From contig LADM01000043.1 in the NCBI GenBank assembly GCA_000961645.1, forward strand, positions 1-35,911: DNA of 35,911 nt. The letters are read 5' to 3'. Positions 12,455 to 20,733 of the stretch are shown piece by piece. Under the pieces are notes generated by a model that saw nothing but the letters and a program-made list of their open reading frames with translations, did not search any database and was not told where the DNA came from. The first letter of the stretch is position 1; each line of letters starts with the position of its first letter. The translations under genes were made by a program, and so were the position numbers. This stretch comes from Gammaproteobacteria bacterium BRH_c0. GTDB lineage: Bacteria > Pseudomonadota > Gammaproteobacteria > Pseudomonadales > Porticoccaceae.

Positions 12455-13168
12455 CTACAGTGAACCCTGTTCCATGTTGCTGATACCGTCGCGGATCAGG
12501 GTTTCCCTGTCGCCCAGCATCCTGAACAAACCGTCCACCGTCTTGCGGGTAACATAGTCATCCAGTTCATCTGCCGCGACCGGCGGCGCTTCGCCATCTG
12601 CCATCCCGGTAACCAGTGCCGTGGCTTCGTGGGCCTTGAGCAGCTCGGCGTAGATTTCAACCGCGCCACTGGCCGCCAGATCCTGAGCCACCACCGGCAG
12701 CAGGGCGTCGTAGACGGCGCCACCGGCTTTTTCACGCAGATAATCGGTGGCGGCGGTTTTCCCTGCCGCAAACAGGTTTGTCGAGTCGCCCGCACTGATC
12801 TCGGTGATCAGGGTTTGCAGAATTGGCCCGGCACCGGGCACAGCCTGTTCGGCGGCATGATTCATCAGGCTTTCCAGCAATACAGCGCGGGGGTTTTGCT
12901 GGAAGTCCCGCGCGACGTCGATCACCAGCCCCACTGGCGGTGGCAGCAGTATCCGCACCAGCGGGTTGTCGAGGAAGCCACCCTGGGCGGCGAGTCCCTG
13001 AACCACCACGCCAATACCCTTGCCGAACTGACGGGTGAAGTGATAGGCCAGTGTCTGGCGGAATTTCTCCTGGGCTGCCAGCTTCATGTTGTCCACGGTG
13101 TTGACGCAGGCGGTCAGCAGCAGTGCCGTGACAAGGCTAAGCACAAGGCGATAAATCATTCGGGACAT
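12455..13168 (-). CDS. DUF4197 family lipoprotein
   Basis: This is a 237-residue predicted lipoprotein. The N-terminus MSRMIYRLVLSLVTALLLTACVN has a lipobox LTAC. The body shows DUF4197 blocks: GGFLDNPLVRILLPPP, LLESLMNHAAEQAVPGAGPILQTLITEIS, TAATDYLREKAGGAVYDALLPVVAQDL and DDYVTRKTVDGLFRMLGDRETLIRD. The function of the family is unknown. The start at ATG 13168 is chosen because it puts the signal peptide at the N-terminus; the frame is open to 13258. It converges on the GlsB-like gene. Confidence 0.8.
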   Translation of the reverse strand: MSRMIYRLVLSLVTALLLTACVNTVDNMKLAAQEKFRQTLAYHFTRQFGKGIGVVVQGLAAQGGFLDNPLVRILLPPPVGLVIDVARDFQQNPRAVLLESLMNHAAEQAVPGAGPILQTLITEISAGDSTNLFAAGKTAATDYLREKAGGAVYDALLPVVAQDLAASGAVEIYAELLKAHEATALVTGMADGEAPPVAADELDDYVTRKTVDGLFRMLGDRETLIRDGISNMEQGSL

Positions 13169-13390
13169 AGGGGTTACCTGACGAAGTACCTGACCGGCCG
13201 GGCAGGAAATGTCGATGGTTGGTGTGGTCTGAGGGAGGGCTACTGCATCGGACTTCAAGCCGCAACTGCGGAGTGGTCTGTGAGCGCGCGCATTCTAGCG
13301 CGGAATCACAGAGGCTGCATCAGGGATTTCAGTCTGTTCATTGCGCTGATATCGAGCTATTGATGATGCGGGACGTTTTATTCGATAGTG

Positions 13391-13450
13391 CGTTCGTGCT
13401 GAGCTTGTCGAAGCACTGTCGCCAAGCCTTCGACAGGCTCAGGCCGAACG
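13391..13450. repeat. imperfect 23-bp inverted repeat of a widespread intergenic element type
   Basis: The left arm (13391-13413) CGTTCGTGCTGAGCTTGTCG.. and the reverse complement of the right arm (13428-13450) CGTTCGGCCTGAGCCTGTCG.. agree at 20 of 23 positions, with 14 bases between the arms. The consensus GTTCGTCCTGAGCTTGTCGA is familiar from intergenic repeats of many proteobacterial genomes. It is probably a REP-like mobile palindrome. Confidence 0.75.
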
Positions 13451-13511
13451 GTATCCACCTCTAACTCGTGCCGGGTCAATTAGGGAGCGAGAGTAGCGCC
13501 TGCTCACTTGC

Positions 13512-13536
13512 GTGCTTGGCGTCTTGGCGTCTTGGC
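13512..13536. repeat. short tandem repeat (GTCTTGGC unit)
   Basis: GTGCTTGGC is followed by two exact copies of GTCTTGGC in the same intergenic region as the inverted repeat. It reads like a decayed repeat remnant. No function is suggested. Confidence 0.7.
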
Positions 13537-13563
13537 GAGAGCACTTCTTTAATCTTTGCGAAC

Positions 13564-14232
13564 TCAGTCCGGGTCAAAAAGCTTCCTGAGATCGCGAATT
13601 TTTTCTTCCACATCCGTGCGGGTCAACACAGCGCCCTGTTTGTCCTCGATGCCCGTGGGGCGGTCAATCTCCAGGGCTTCACCGGCCAGCACACGCTTGA
13701 TCAACTCCCGGTAGGCCTTGGCAAAAAGGGGAAACGACTTGGCCTCGGCCATATGAACCATATTGCGCCAGCCCACCTGCTTGCCAGCCAGGTACACCGC
13801 CGGGTGGGACCAGGGCTGGGCATTTTTCGGACTGGGGGCGTTGGCCGCCTCGCGATAAGCCTCCTGCACCGGTGGCAATCCTTCGGCGACCAGCGTTGCT
13901 TCGCAGGCCACTAGCATTTTGTGCAGTGTGGGCAGGTAGTCGGATTGTTCGATCACATCCCGCGCCGCCTGCAAAATCTGCTCATTGCTGAAAGAACCGA
14001 GCGATTCCTTCCACAGGCGCTTGGCCTGGTTCAACACGGCTACCTCGCCAAAGGCGGCGTGGTATTGGTTGTGGTAATTGATACGGAAAAGGGTGAACAC
14101 CTGATTGAGGGTGTCGATCAGGTTGGGGTCTTCGGTCCGCTTGTCAGCCTGCCCAGCTACGGTCGGTGAGGTCGTCGACGAGGCTGCGATGTCGCGTACT
14201 GACTGCTTCACCAGATCTTTGGCGTTTTTCAT
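13564..14232 (-). CDS. phage lambda replication protein P-like helicase loader family
   Basis: This is a 222-residue protein resembling phage lambda P, which loads DnaB helicase. The resemblance is in the order of blocks: an N-terminal tail, LNQVFTLFRINYHNQYHAAFG, LNQAKRLWKESLGSFSNEQILQAARDVIEQSDYLPTLHKMLVACEA, LPPVQEAYREA, a W-S-HPAVYLAG segment and a C-terminal YRELIKRVLAGEALE. Length is also like lambda P (233). ATG 14232 has GAAGGTG about ten bases upstream. It overlaps the end of the triple-DnaT gene by 89 bases in another frame, so the two are surely co-expressed. No phage structural or integration genes are nearby, which suggests a resident chromosomal replication or restart gene. This role is inference. 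Confidence 0.75.
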   Translation of the reverse strand: MKNAKDLVKQSVRDIAASSTTSPTVAGQADKRTEDPNLIDTLNQVFTLFRINYHNQYHAAFGEVAVLNQAKRLWKESLGSFSNEQILQAARDVIEQSDYLPTLHKMLVACEATLVAEGLPPVQEAYREAANAPSPKNAQPWSHPAVYLAGKQVGWRNMVHMAEAKSFPLFAKAYRELIKRVLAGEALEIDRPTGIEDKQGAVLTRTDVEEKIRDLRKLFDPD

Positions 14233-15247
14233 GATTGCTATCACCTTCAGCGGCCTGTCTGGCCCACTGGCGTTTTACAAATTGGAGGAACTTGGTATTC
14301 CACGAATTGGAAGTCACGCCGTTTTCGAGCCAGAACAGCACAAAGCCGGGCAGCTCCCGCTGGGCAAAATCCCGCGGGATATTGGCCAGCTTCAATACCT
14401 CGAAGAGGTCTTCGCTGGGCTGCCACGCCCGGTCGAGGGGGTGGGGCTCGCTGTCGTGCTCCAGTGACGCGGTAAAGCGCGACCACTGGCGTTTCACATG
14501 GCGCACGAAATCCGAGTTCCAGGTGCTGCGGCGCAGGCCGCGTTCACGCCAGTAGAGGATAAACTCGGGAATCGCGTCCTCGATAAAATTGGCGTTGATG
14601 CCGGCCTGCTCCACCAGAATGCGGGTGGCGTCCGGCGATGGCTGCCAGTCCGCCGACATGGTGGTCTCGCGCTCGCGCTGGGCGCTGCGCGACTCATCCT
14701 CGCGCCACAGGCGCAATACATGCTTCAAAAACTTGGCATTCCAGCTGTGCTGGGGTTCGCGGCGTTCGACCCAGTAGGTTGTAAACTCGGGGATCTGGTC
14801 CTCAATAAAGCTGGCGGGAATGCCGTACTGGCCAAGCTGGGCGATAACGTCGGGGGCGGGCGCCCAATCGGGATTGAGCAGCCGGGTGGGGGTGCGGGCC
14901 GTGGGTTGTGCACTTGCCGTGACCTTGGCCGCTGCCGCGACTGGGGCCTTTTCATTGAAGGCAAAGCGAAACTCACTGTCGATCCCGAAAGGCAATGTAC
15001 CGATCAGCAGCACGCCCTTGTCGCGCAGGCTGTGGGACACACGGCGCACATCGAGGGCCGTCCAGAACGGCACCAGCGCCAGCAACTGGTTGCAGTCGAG
15101 AGTGAACCAGTCATAACCGTTGCTGCGGGCAGCCCTGGCGAGGCTTTGCATATCTCCCAACAATTGATACAGCAACGCCTCCTCAAGGCCGAGGGTGGCG
15201 GCGAGGTGGGGGGAGACAAGCAAGGGGCGTTCGGGTAGCAGGGACAT
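14144..15247 (-). CDS. protein with three tandem DnaT-type ssDNA-binding domains
   Basis: This is a 367-residue cytoplasmic protein. Residues 1-100 look like a winged-helix module (LLVSPHLAATLGLEEALLYQLLGDM). Three repeats follow at about 127-183, 199-258 and 273-331. Each has the pattern W-x-P-x-x-D, I-x-x-x-F-x-E/Q, PEF/PGF-x-x-YW/FW, W-N-x-x-F-x-x-x-V-x-R/L-x-W seen in the C-terminal ssDNA-binding domain of DnaT. E. coli DnaT has one such domain. ATG 15247 (MSLLPERPLLV) is preferred over an in-frame ATG at 15364 because the extension lies in repeat DNA. Its 3' end overlaps the lambda-P-like gene. A role in primosome assembly or helicase loading is likely but inferred. Confidence 0.78.
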   Translation of the reverse strand: MSLLPERPLLVSPHLAATLGLEEALLYQLLGDMQSLARAARSNGYDWFTLDCNQLLALVPFWTALDVRRVSHSLRDKGVLLIGTLPFGIDSEFRFAFNEKAPVAAAAKVTASAQPTARTPTRLLNPDWAPAPDVIAQLGQYGIPASFIEDQIPEFTTYWVERREPQHSWNAKFLKHVLRLWREDESRSAQRERETTMSADWQPSPDATRILVEQAGINANFIEDAIPEFILYWRERGLRRSTWNSDFVRHVKRQWSRFTASLEHDSEPHPLDRAWQPSEDLFEVLKLANIPRDFAQRELPGFVLFWLENGVTSNSWNTKFLQFVKRQWARQAAEGDSNHEKRQRSGEAVSTRHRSLVDDLTDRSWAG

Positions 15248-15276
15248 GGGGGTAATGTAACAGATGCCGGGGGGAT

Positions 15277-15411
15277 GTCTGAAGTCTGGCGTCTGAAGTC
15301 TGACGCAAAAGCCCGGTGGCAAAGCATCGTGCGAATTCTTGAACTGGCGCCTGGGCTGATCCACAGCGCCAGTCCATCTTGGCTTCAGACTTTAGACTTC
15401 AGACGTCCGAC
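15277..15411. repeat. inverted pair of GTCTGAAGTCT-type repeats upstream of radA
   Basis: GTCTGAAGTCTG occurs twice directly at 15277-15288 and 15291-15302. The inverse form occurs at 15383-15411, whose reverse complement contains GTCTGAAGTCT twice with small changes. The arms enclose about 80 bases of unremarkable sequence between the divergent DnaT-like gene and radA. Confidence 0.75.
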
Positions 15412-15469
15412 TATGAACAAGCAAGTAAAGCTATACTCCGCCCACCTCACCCCAACAAGGATGAACGCA

Positions 15470-16846
15470 ATGGCCAAAAAACCCGCAACCGCCTTCGTCT
15501 GCAACGACTGCGGCGCCGATCACAGCAAGTGGCAGGGCCAGTGCAGTGAGTGTGGGGTGTGGAATTCCCTCAGTGAAGTGCGGCTGGGGCCAACCAAAAG
15601 CAGCGGCGCCAGCCGTCGCAGCAGCGGCTTTGCCGGTGCCGCCGATGGCGCGGTGAAAACCCTCAGCGAAATCTCGGTGGACGAAATTCCCCGTATTTCC
15701 AGCGGCGCCCAGGAGCTGGATCTGGTGCTGGGGGGTGGCCTGGTGCCCGGTTCGTGCATCCTGATCGGCGGAGAACCGGGCGCGGGCAAGAGCACCCTGC
15801 TGTTGCAGACCCTGTGCCATCTCGCCAAAACGGAAAGCACCCTGTATGTCACCGGCGAGGAATCTCCCCAACAGGTGGCCATGCGTGCACAGCGCCTCGG
15901 CCTGCCCCTCGACCGGGTTCAGGTGATGGCGGAAACCTCGGTGGAAGTCCTCTGCGCTACCGCCGAGCGCTTGCGCCCGAAAATTCTCGTGGTGGATTCC
16001 ATCCAGGTGATGCACCTGGATGACATTGCCTCCGCCCCCGGCAGCGTCTCCCAGGTGCGGGAGAGCGCCGCCATGCTGGTGCGCCTCGCCAAACTCAGCA
16101 ATACTGTGTTGCTACTGGTGGGTCATGTCACCAAAGATGGCAGCCTCGCCGGCCCCAAGGTGCTGGAGCATATGATCGATTGTTCGCTGATGCTCGAAGG
16201 TTCCCAGGACAGCCACTTTCGCACCCTGCGCAGCAACAAGAACCGCTTTGGCGCCGTCAACGAGCTGGGGGTGTTCGCCATGACCGAAAAAGGTCTGCGA
16301 GAGGTCGCCAACCCGTCGGCCATTTTTCTCCAGCGCGGTGACGAGGTGTCCTCCGGCAGCGCCGTGATGGTGATCTGGGAGGGCACCCGACCCCTGCTGG
16401 TGGAGCTTCAGGCTCTGGTTGACGACAGCCATCTGGGCAACCCGCGACGGGTGGCGGTGGGGCTCGATCACAACCGGCTCGCTATGCTGCTCGCCGTGCT
16501 GCACCGCCACGGCGGTATTATGGTGGGCGACCAGGATGTGTTCGTGAACGTGGTGGGCGGTGTGAAAGTGACCGAAACCAGCGCCGATCTGGCCCTGCTG
16601 CTGGCAGTGATATCCAGCTTTCGCAATCGCCCGATTCCCCGCGACTGGGTGATTTTTGGCGAGGTGGGGCTGTCGGGAGAGATCCGCCCCGTTGCCAACG
16701 GCCAGGAACGCCTGCGCGAAGCGGCCAAGCACGGTTTCAGTCGCGCCATCGTGCCCGCTGCCAATGCTCCCAAACAGCCCGTCAAGGGGATGGAAGTGGT
16801 GGCTGTCAGGAAGGTCGGTGACGCCCTGGCGGCCATGGAAGGCTGA
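15470..16846 (+). CDS. radA: DNA repair protein RadA (Sms)
   Basis: This is a 458-residue ATPase that promotes branch migration in recombinational repair. The N-terminal zinc finger CNDCGADHSKWQGQCSECG is intact, followed by Walker A GEPGAGKST, Walker B ILVVDSIQ, the RadA-specific KNRFG motif and a C-terminal Lon-protease-like domain (VGGVKVTETSADLALLLAVISS). The length matches E. coli RadA (460). ATG 15470 has AAGG nine bases upstream; ATG 15461 is also possible. The in-frame extension to 15275 runs through repeat DNA and is rejected. It is divergent from the DnaT-like gene. Confidence 0.97.
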   Translation: MAKKPATAFVCNDCGADHSKWQGQCSECGVWNSLSEVRLGPTKSSGASRRSSGFAGAADGAVKTLSEISVDEIPRISSGAQELDLVLGGGLVPGSCILIGGEPGAGKSTLLLQTLCHLAKTESTLYVTGEESPQQVAMRAQRLGLPLDRVQVMAETSVEVLCATAERLRPKILVVDSIQVMHLDDIASAPGSVSQVRESAAMLVRLAKLSNTVLLLVGHVTKDGSLAGPKVLEHMIDCSLMLEGSQDSHFRTLRSNKNRFGAVNELGVFAMTEKGLREVANPSAIFLQRGDEVSSGSAVMVIWEGTRPLLVELQALVDDSHLGNPRRVAVGLDHNRLAMLLAVLHRHGGIMVGDQDVFVNVVGGVKVTETSADLALLLAVISSFRNRPIPRDWVIFGEVGLSGEIRPVANGQERLREAAKHGFSRAIVPAANAPKQPVKGMEVVAVRKVGDALAAMEG

Positions 16847-17016
16847 GGGAATTCAACACGGTTGAGAAACACAACGGCGCCAGTTGGTCTTTTCGGCTTC
16901 GCAGGTATTGCCTTTGTGCTGTCAGCAGGCTGATTTAGTTGCTAAAATTGCTGGCCAAGAATCACGCTGAAGGGGCGAAGTAACACCCCTGCTGGCAACC
17001 CACATTGAGCTAGTCC

Positions 17017-19323
17017 ATGCCCAATAATAAAAGTCCCCGATCCGCATCTCCCCTTGCCGATAACATCGCCTTCAATCGCGCAGCGCTGGGCTATTTTTTC
17101 AAGGCACAATTTCGCCTGCCAAAAGGGCATCGGCCCAGTGGCGGCATCAGGGTGCCAGAGGATTTTTCAGCCATCTGCGTTGCCAGCATGGATGATCCCA
17201 ACTCAGACGCCCTGATGATCGAATACCTGCAGCGTCTCGGCATCCGCCATGTGCGTCTGGACTATGATTACACCGCCCCGGACAGCCACCCCGCCGGGTT
17301 TCTGGAACTGTTGCTGGCCAACTCCTTTCGGGTCCTGCTGCGCCTGGTTCAGCCCCCCCACGAAGCACAACAGATGGACAGCCCCCAGGCCCAGGAGCGC
17401 TGGCGCCATTTTGTCAGCGCCACCCTCGACCGTTTTGGCGACCGGCTGGAAGCGGTGGAGATTGGCAATACGGTCAATCGCCGCAGCTGGTCGGGTTATA
17501 AAACCCTCGAGCATTTCATGGCGGCCTGGACCATTGCCCATGAAGAACTGCGGGCGCGCAATATCTCCCTGGCCGGCCCCAATGTCAGTGATTTCGAACC
17601 CCCTTACAATGCCGGCTTTCTGTCCGTCATGGCGGGCCATGGCACCTTGCCTGATATCCACACCGACAATCTGTTCGTGGAGCGCGCCATCGAGCCGGAG
17701 AACTATGACCGCAAGATCCTCGGCCCCCGCCTGGCGTGGCTGCACAAGCTCAATCTGGTCAAAAAGGCGCGCCTGCTGGGGCGTATCAGCCAGGCCCACG
17801 GGATTGGTAAAACCTGGTCAACCACCGCGTTCTGGACCCTCAAGCGCATCGGCCGACGGCTGGTGGACAACGAGCAAAAACAGGCCGATTACCTGGTGCG
17901 CTACATGGTGCTGGCCGCTGCCTCCGGTGGCATTGAGCGGGCCTACTGGGGGCCGATGGTAAGCCAGCGCGAAGGCCTGGTAGACGATGGCACCGGCAAT
18001 GCCGCGCCCCATGAGCTGGTCACTTTTTATGGCACCAATTACGGGCGCCTGGAGGATTACCGGGTCAGGCCGGCCCTCGATGCCTATGCCTGTTTTAACC
18101 GCCTGATTCCCGGCTCACGTTATATCGGCAAGCTCTCTGCCACCCGCTTTTTGCAGGTTCATGAATTCGAGACAGCACAGCACCGTATCCACGTGATGTG
18201 GACCACCAACACCCGGGCCGCTGACCTGCGTTCGCTGTACAGCGAGGAAGCTCTGAACGGCGCCGAATGGATTTCCCGCGATGGCCAGCCGATTGCTGAA
18301 GTGCTGTCGCTGGTAACAGAATCGCCGCTGTATTTGCGCTGGCCTGTGGCGCAAAAAATAGCCGTGGATAACGGAGCCGCTGTGTTCAAAGACGCCCTGA
18401 TCCACGGTAACCGCACGGGCGGTCAGTATTACCACCATAACGATGGTCGCTGGCAGGGGATGGTCTTTGCCGCCAACCGCGCCGAGGCTGATAGCCTGAT
18501 AGCCACACTGCACCCGGAAAAAATCGCCACCCCGGCACAGCCTGATCTGCTGCGCAAATCCCGCAATATCATCTGGACCGTGGACGACCCGCGCCGCCCC
18601 GGCGGATTGCTGGTGGCCAAAAAACCCCACAAGCTGAAGATCAACAAAAAAATCAACGACTACTTCAAGCCCTCAAAAGCGGTGCGCAGCTGGAATGGCG
18701 CCTGCCAGTTGTTGCGTTACGGTATCCACTCACCGCTGCCCGTGGCTTATTTTGAACGGGCGGATGGCAAGGACACGCTCAACAACTGGTACATCTGCGA
18801 ATACGCCGGTGACGTGCCCTCGGTGCGGGATTTCTTCGAGGCCTATGCCCGTGGCGAAGCGGCATATCTGGGTATGGGCAAAAAAGCCTTTTTTGACCAG
18901 CTCTGCACCTTCCTGCTCAGGCTGCACGAGGTGGGAACCTACTTTCGCGATCTCACTGGCGGCAATATTCTTGTCCATCTGGAGGATAACGGGCAGATGA
19001 GTTTTTCACTGATCGACACCGCACGGGCGCGCTTTTATGCCACCAATATGCCCATGACCAAGCGTCTGTCTGACCTTAAACGCACCTGTTACAAGCTCGA
19101 CTGGGACAACCGCACCGAATTCATGAGCCTCTACCTGGGCGCACTGAAAAAACGCTTTTCACTGCGCTACCGCCTGCCATTTCATGCCTTTGACCTGAAG
19201 ATGAAAGCCAAGCGGCTGCTCAAAGGCAAAGGCAGCAAGCGCGCTGTTGCCCATGGCGTGGTGTTTCATTTCGCCCTGTGCCAGGAATCGGTTGCCCCCT
19301 GGCTTGCCATGCCGCTGGTTTGA
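17017..19323 (+). CDS. fusion of a glycoside-hydrolase-like barrel and a WaaP/Kdo-kinase-like domain
   Basis: This is a 768-residue protein without a signal peptide. Residues about 45-400 read like a clan GH-A (GH39-type) barrel: LQRLGIRHVRLDYDY, VEIGNTVN at 147-153, QADYLVRYMVLAAASGGIERAYWGPM at 289-314. The acid/base position (N-E in the family) is Asn151-Thr152, and the nucleophile position (T-E-F/W-G) reads Thr269-Thr270, so both catalytic glutamates seem lost. Residues about 525-715 are a WaaP/InaA-type kinase: Lys535/536 (LLVAKKPHK), FRDLTGGNILVH with Asp645 and Asn650, and LIDTARARF with Asp667. The kinase residues are intact. The likely role is phosphorylation of an LPS or other glycan sugar, but the substrate is unknown. 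It stands alone, with about 170 bases of gap on either side. Confidence 0.7.
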   Translation: MPNNKSPRSASPLADNIAFNRAALGYFFKAQFRLPKGHRPSGGIRVPEDFSAICVASMDDPNSDALMIEYLQRLGIRHVRLDYDYTAPDSHPAGFLELLLANSFRVLLRLVQPPHEAQQMDSPQAQERWRHFVSATLDRFGDRLEAVEIGNTVNRRSWSGYKTLEHFMAAWTIAHEELRARNISLAGPNVSDFEPPYNAGFLSVMAGHGTLPDIHTDNLFVERAIEPENYDRKILGPRLAWLHKLNLVKKARLLGRISQAHGIGKTWSTTAFWTLKRIGRRLVDNEQKQADYLVRYMVLAAASGGIERAYWGPMVSQREGLVDDGTGNAAPHELVTFYGTNYGRLEDYRVRPALDAYACFNRLIPGSRYIGKLSATRFLQVHEFETAQHRIHVMWTTNTRAADLRSLYSEEALNGAEWISRDGQPIAEVLSLVTESPLYLRWPVAQKIAVDNGAAVFKDALIHGNRTGGQYYHHNDGRWQGMVFAANRAEADSLIATLHPEKIATPAQPDLLRKSRNIIWTVDDPRRPGGLLVAKKPHKLKINKKINDYFKPSKAVRSWNGACQLLRYGIHSPLPVAYFERADGKDTLNNWYICEYAGDVPSVRDFFEAYARGEAAYLGMGKKAFFDQLCTFLLRLHEVGTYFRDLTGGNILVHLEDNGQMSFSLIDTARARFYATNMPMTKRLSDLKRTCYKLDWDNRTEFMSLYLGALKKRFSLRYRLPFHAFDLKMKAKRLLKGKGSKRAVAHGVVFHFALCQESVAPWLAMPLV

Positions 19324-19356
19324 TCTGTGGGCCCGCTGTAGAGGTTTGAATTGGCT

Positions 19357-19374
19357 CGTCTGCGTCTGCGTCTG
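19357..19374. repeat. hexanucleotide tandem repeat (CGTCTG)3
   Basis: Three exact copies of CGTCTG lie in the spacer between the kinase fusion gene and the cytochrome b561 gene. It is too short to assign a role. Confidence 0.7.
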
Positions 19375-19491
19375 CGTTGCAAGCCAGTTGATCTTGGTAT
19401 CAGGTTCTGACCTGCTGTAAATCCACTTCGGCCCGGCAAAACCCCCGACCACAGTCTATGGTTAACTGACATTCAAGTCGGAGCATCATCC

Positions 19492-20046
19492 ATGCTGCGC
19501 AACACAGGCGAATCCTGGGGCAGTGTCAGCAAAACCTTCCACTGGCTGATGGCGCTGCTGATCATTGTCCAGTGTGTGCTGGGCTGGCTGGCGGTGACTT
19601 ATCCCTTATCGCCAGCCAAGCTGGAGTTGTTCTTGTGGCATAAATCCCTCGGCATCCTGCTGCTGGGGCTGGTGGTACTGCGGCTGGTGTGGCGAATTGC
19701 CACCCCAGTGCCAACGCCGCTATTCGGTGGCCAGCGCTGGGAGCCCGCTGCAGCCAGTGCAACCCACTGGCTGCTTTACCTGCTGATGATTGCCTTGCCC
19801 CTGTCCGGGTGGGTGATCAACTCGGCGGCCAATATGCCTTTCAGTGTGTTTCGCCTGTTCCCGCTGCCGCACATAGTGACCCCTGACAGGGAGCTGCGCG
19901 CCCTGGCCGAGACGCTACACCTCGCCCTCTTCTGGTTGTTGGCAGGCCTGTTGATCCTGCATATTGGCGCGGCTCTGCGCCATCACTTTGTCAGGTGCAA
20001 CGCTGTGCTGACCAGGATGTTGCCCATGGGGAGGAAGAAGCTGTGA
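19492..20046 (+). CDS. cytochrome b561 family protein
   Basis: This is a 184-residue inner-membrane di-heme cytochrome b with four transmembrane helices. Histidines suited to heme ligation are seen in FHWLMALLI (helix 1), LWHKSLGIL (helix 2) and HLALFWLLAGLLILHIG (helix 4). The family moves electrons between the quinone pool and periplasmic acceptors. It is followed immediately by a yceI gene whose GTG start overlaps its stop; the yceJ-yceI pair in E. coli has the same layout. The ATG at 19492 follows GTCGGAG, a usable ribosome site. Confidence 0.92.
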   Translation: MLRNTGESWGSVSKTFHWLMALLIIVQCVLGWLAVTYPLSPAKLELFLWHKSLGILLLGLVVLRLVWRIATPVPTPLFGGQRWEPAAASATHWLLYLLMIALPLSGWVINSAANMPFSVFRLFPLPHIVTPDRELRALAETLHLALFWLLAGLLILHIGAALRHHFVRCNAVLTRMLPMGRKKL

Positions 20047-20597
20047 AAGTGATTCATAAACTGATACTGATCCCGGTTTTTGCCCTCGGCGCCGCCGCCC
20101 AGGCTGCCGACTGGACAATGGACCCTGCTGCCAGCAAGCTGGAGTTTGTCGCCAGCTATGAGGGCAGCGATGCCCCGGGGCAATTCAATGACTTCGGCAC
20201 AGAGCTGCGCTTTGATCCGCAACAGCCCGCAGAAGGTAGCCTCAGGGTAAGTGTTGTGATGACCAGTGCCGATATGGGCAATGACGATATCAACGAGAAT
20301 TTGCCTGCCCCTGAATGGTTTGATTCCGGGGCTTTTCCCCGTGCGGTGTTCGAGGCGAAATCCATACGCAGTGACAAACCCGGCCACTACGTCGCCAGCG
20401 GCACCCTGACGCTCAAAGGCATAAAACAAAAAGTGGAAGTCCCATTCAGCTGGCAGATAGAGGGTGACACAGCCGTGCTGGAGGGCGCCACCAGCATCGA
20501 CCGCACGCGCTTCAAGGTAGGCACTGGCAGTTGGGCAAAGCCAAGCCCGATCGGGCTGAATGTGGTGGTCAGATACCGGGTAAGGTTTACCCGATAA
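20043..20597 (+). CDS. yceI: YceI family periplasmic lipid-binding protein
   Basis: This is a 184-residue exported protein. The signal peptide VKVIHKLILIPVFALGAAAQAA is followed by the lipocalin-like YceI fold (DWTMDPAASKLEFVASYEG, GSLRVSVVMTSADMG, FPRAVFEAKSI, GTLTLKGIKQKVEVPFSW). Family members bind polyisoprenoid lipids in a beta barrel. The start is GTG 20043 overlapping the b561 stop as GTGA, with GGAGGAAG just upstream. An in-frame ATG at 19995 would hide the signal peptide and is rejected. Translational coupling with the cytochrome implies a shared redox-membrane task. Confidence 0.93.
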   Translation: MKVIHKLILIPVFALGAAAQAADWTMDPAASKLEFVASYEGSDAPGQFNDFGTELRFDPQQPAEGSLRVSVVMTSADMGNDDINENLPAPEWFDSGAFPRAVFEAKSIRSDKPGHYVASGTLTLKGIKQKVEVPFSWQIEGDTAVLEGATSIDRTRFKVGTGSWAKPSPIGLNVVVRYRVRFTR

Positions 20598-20617
20598 ACC
20601 CTATGGCAAAAGGGGTT

Positions 20618-20641
20618 GGCACACCCACAGGGTGTGCCTTT
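20618..20641 (+). terminator. Rho-independent terminator after yceI
   Basis: GGCACACCC and GGGTGTGCC form a perfect 9-bp stem with the loop ACA, followed by TTT. It begins 21 bases after the yceI stop. Confidence 0.75.
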
Positions 20642-20733
20642 ACCTGGTGTGTCTTGGTAGTCCCCTGCGTTGAGGCTGCTGGCTGAAGCGGCCGCAATAG
20701 ATCAGGTACGCAGGTATCAACCTGGCGTGTAGC

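Larger units (their letters stand above)
13169..13563. other. 395-bp intergenic region with interspersed repeats
   Basis: This is the only gap over 300 bases. It lies between the DUF4197 lipoprotein start and the end of the lambda-P-like gene. It contains an inverted repeat at 13391-13450 and a short tandem repeat at 13512-13536, listed separately. No coding frame in it has a recognisable product. Confidence 0.6.

Noticed and set aside
13404..13412. TGTCGA in the 13391-13450 repeat as another ECF42 -35 element
   Set aside because: It is part of the repeat consensus and has no CG(A/T)C at the right distance or a gene start nearby.
13564..15247. A prophage remnant containing the lambda-P-like gene
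   Set aside because: No integrase, structural, lysis or repressor genes and no base-composition break are seen; the flanks are chromosomal housekeeping genes.
15275..15469. N-terminal extension of RadA by 65 residues
   Set aside because: It runs through inverted repeat DNA and lies before the zinc finger where RadA proteins normally start; ATG 15470 has a ribosome site.
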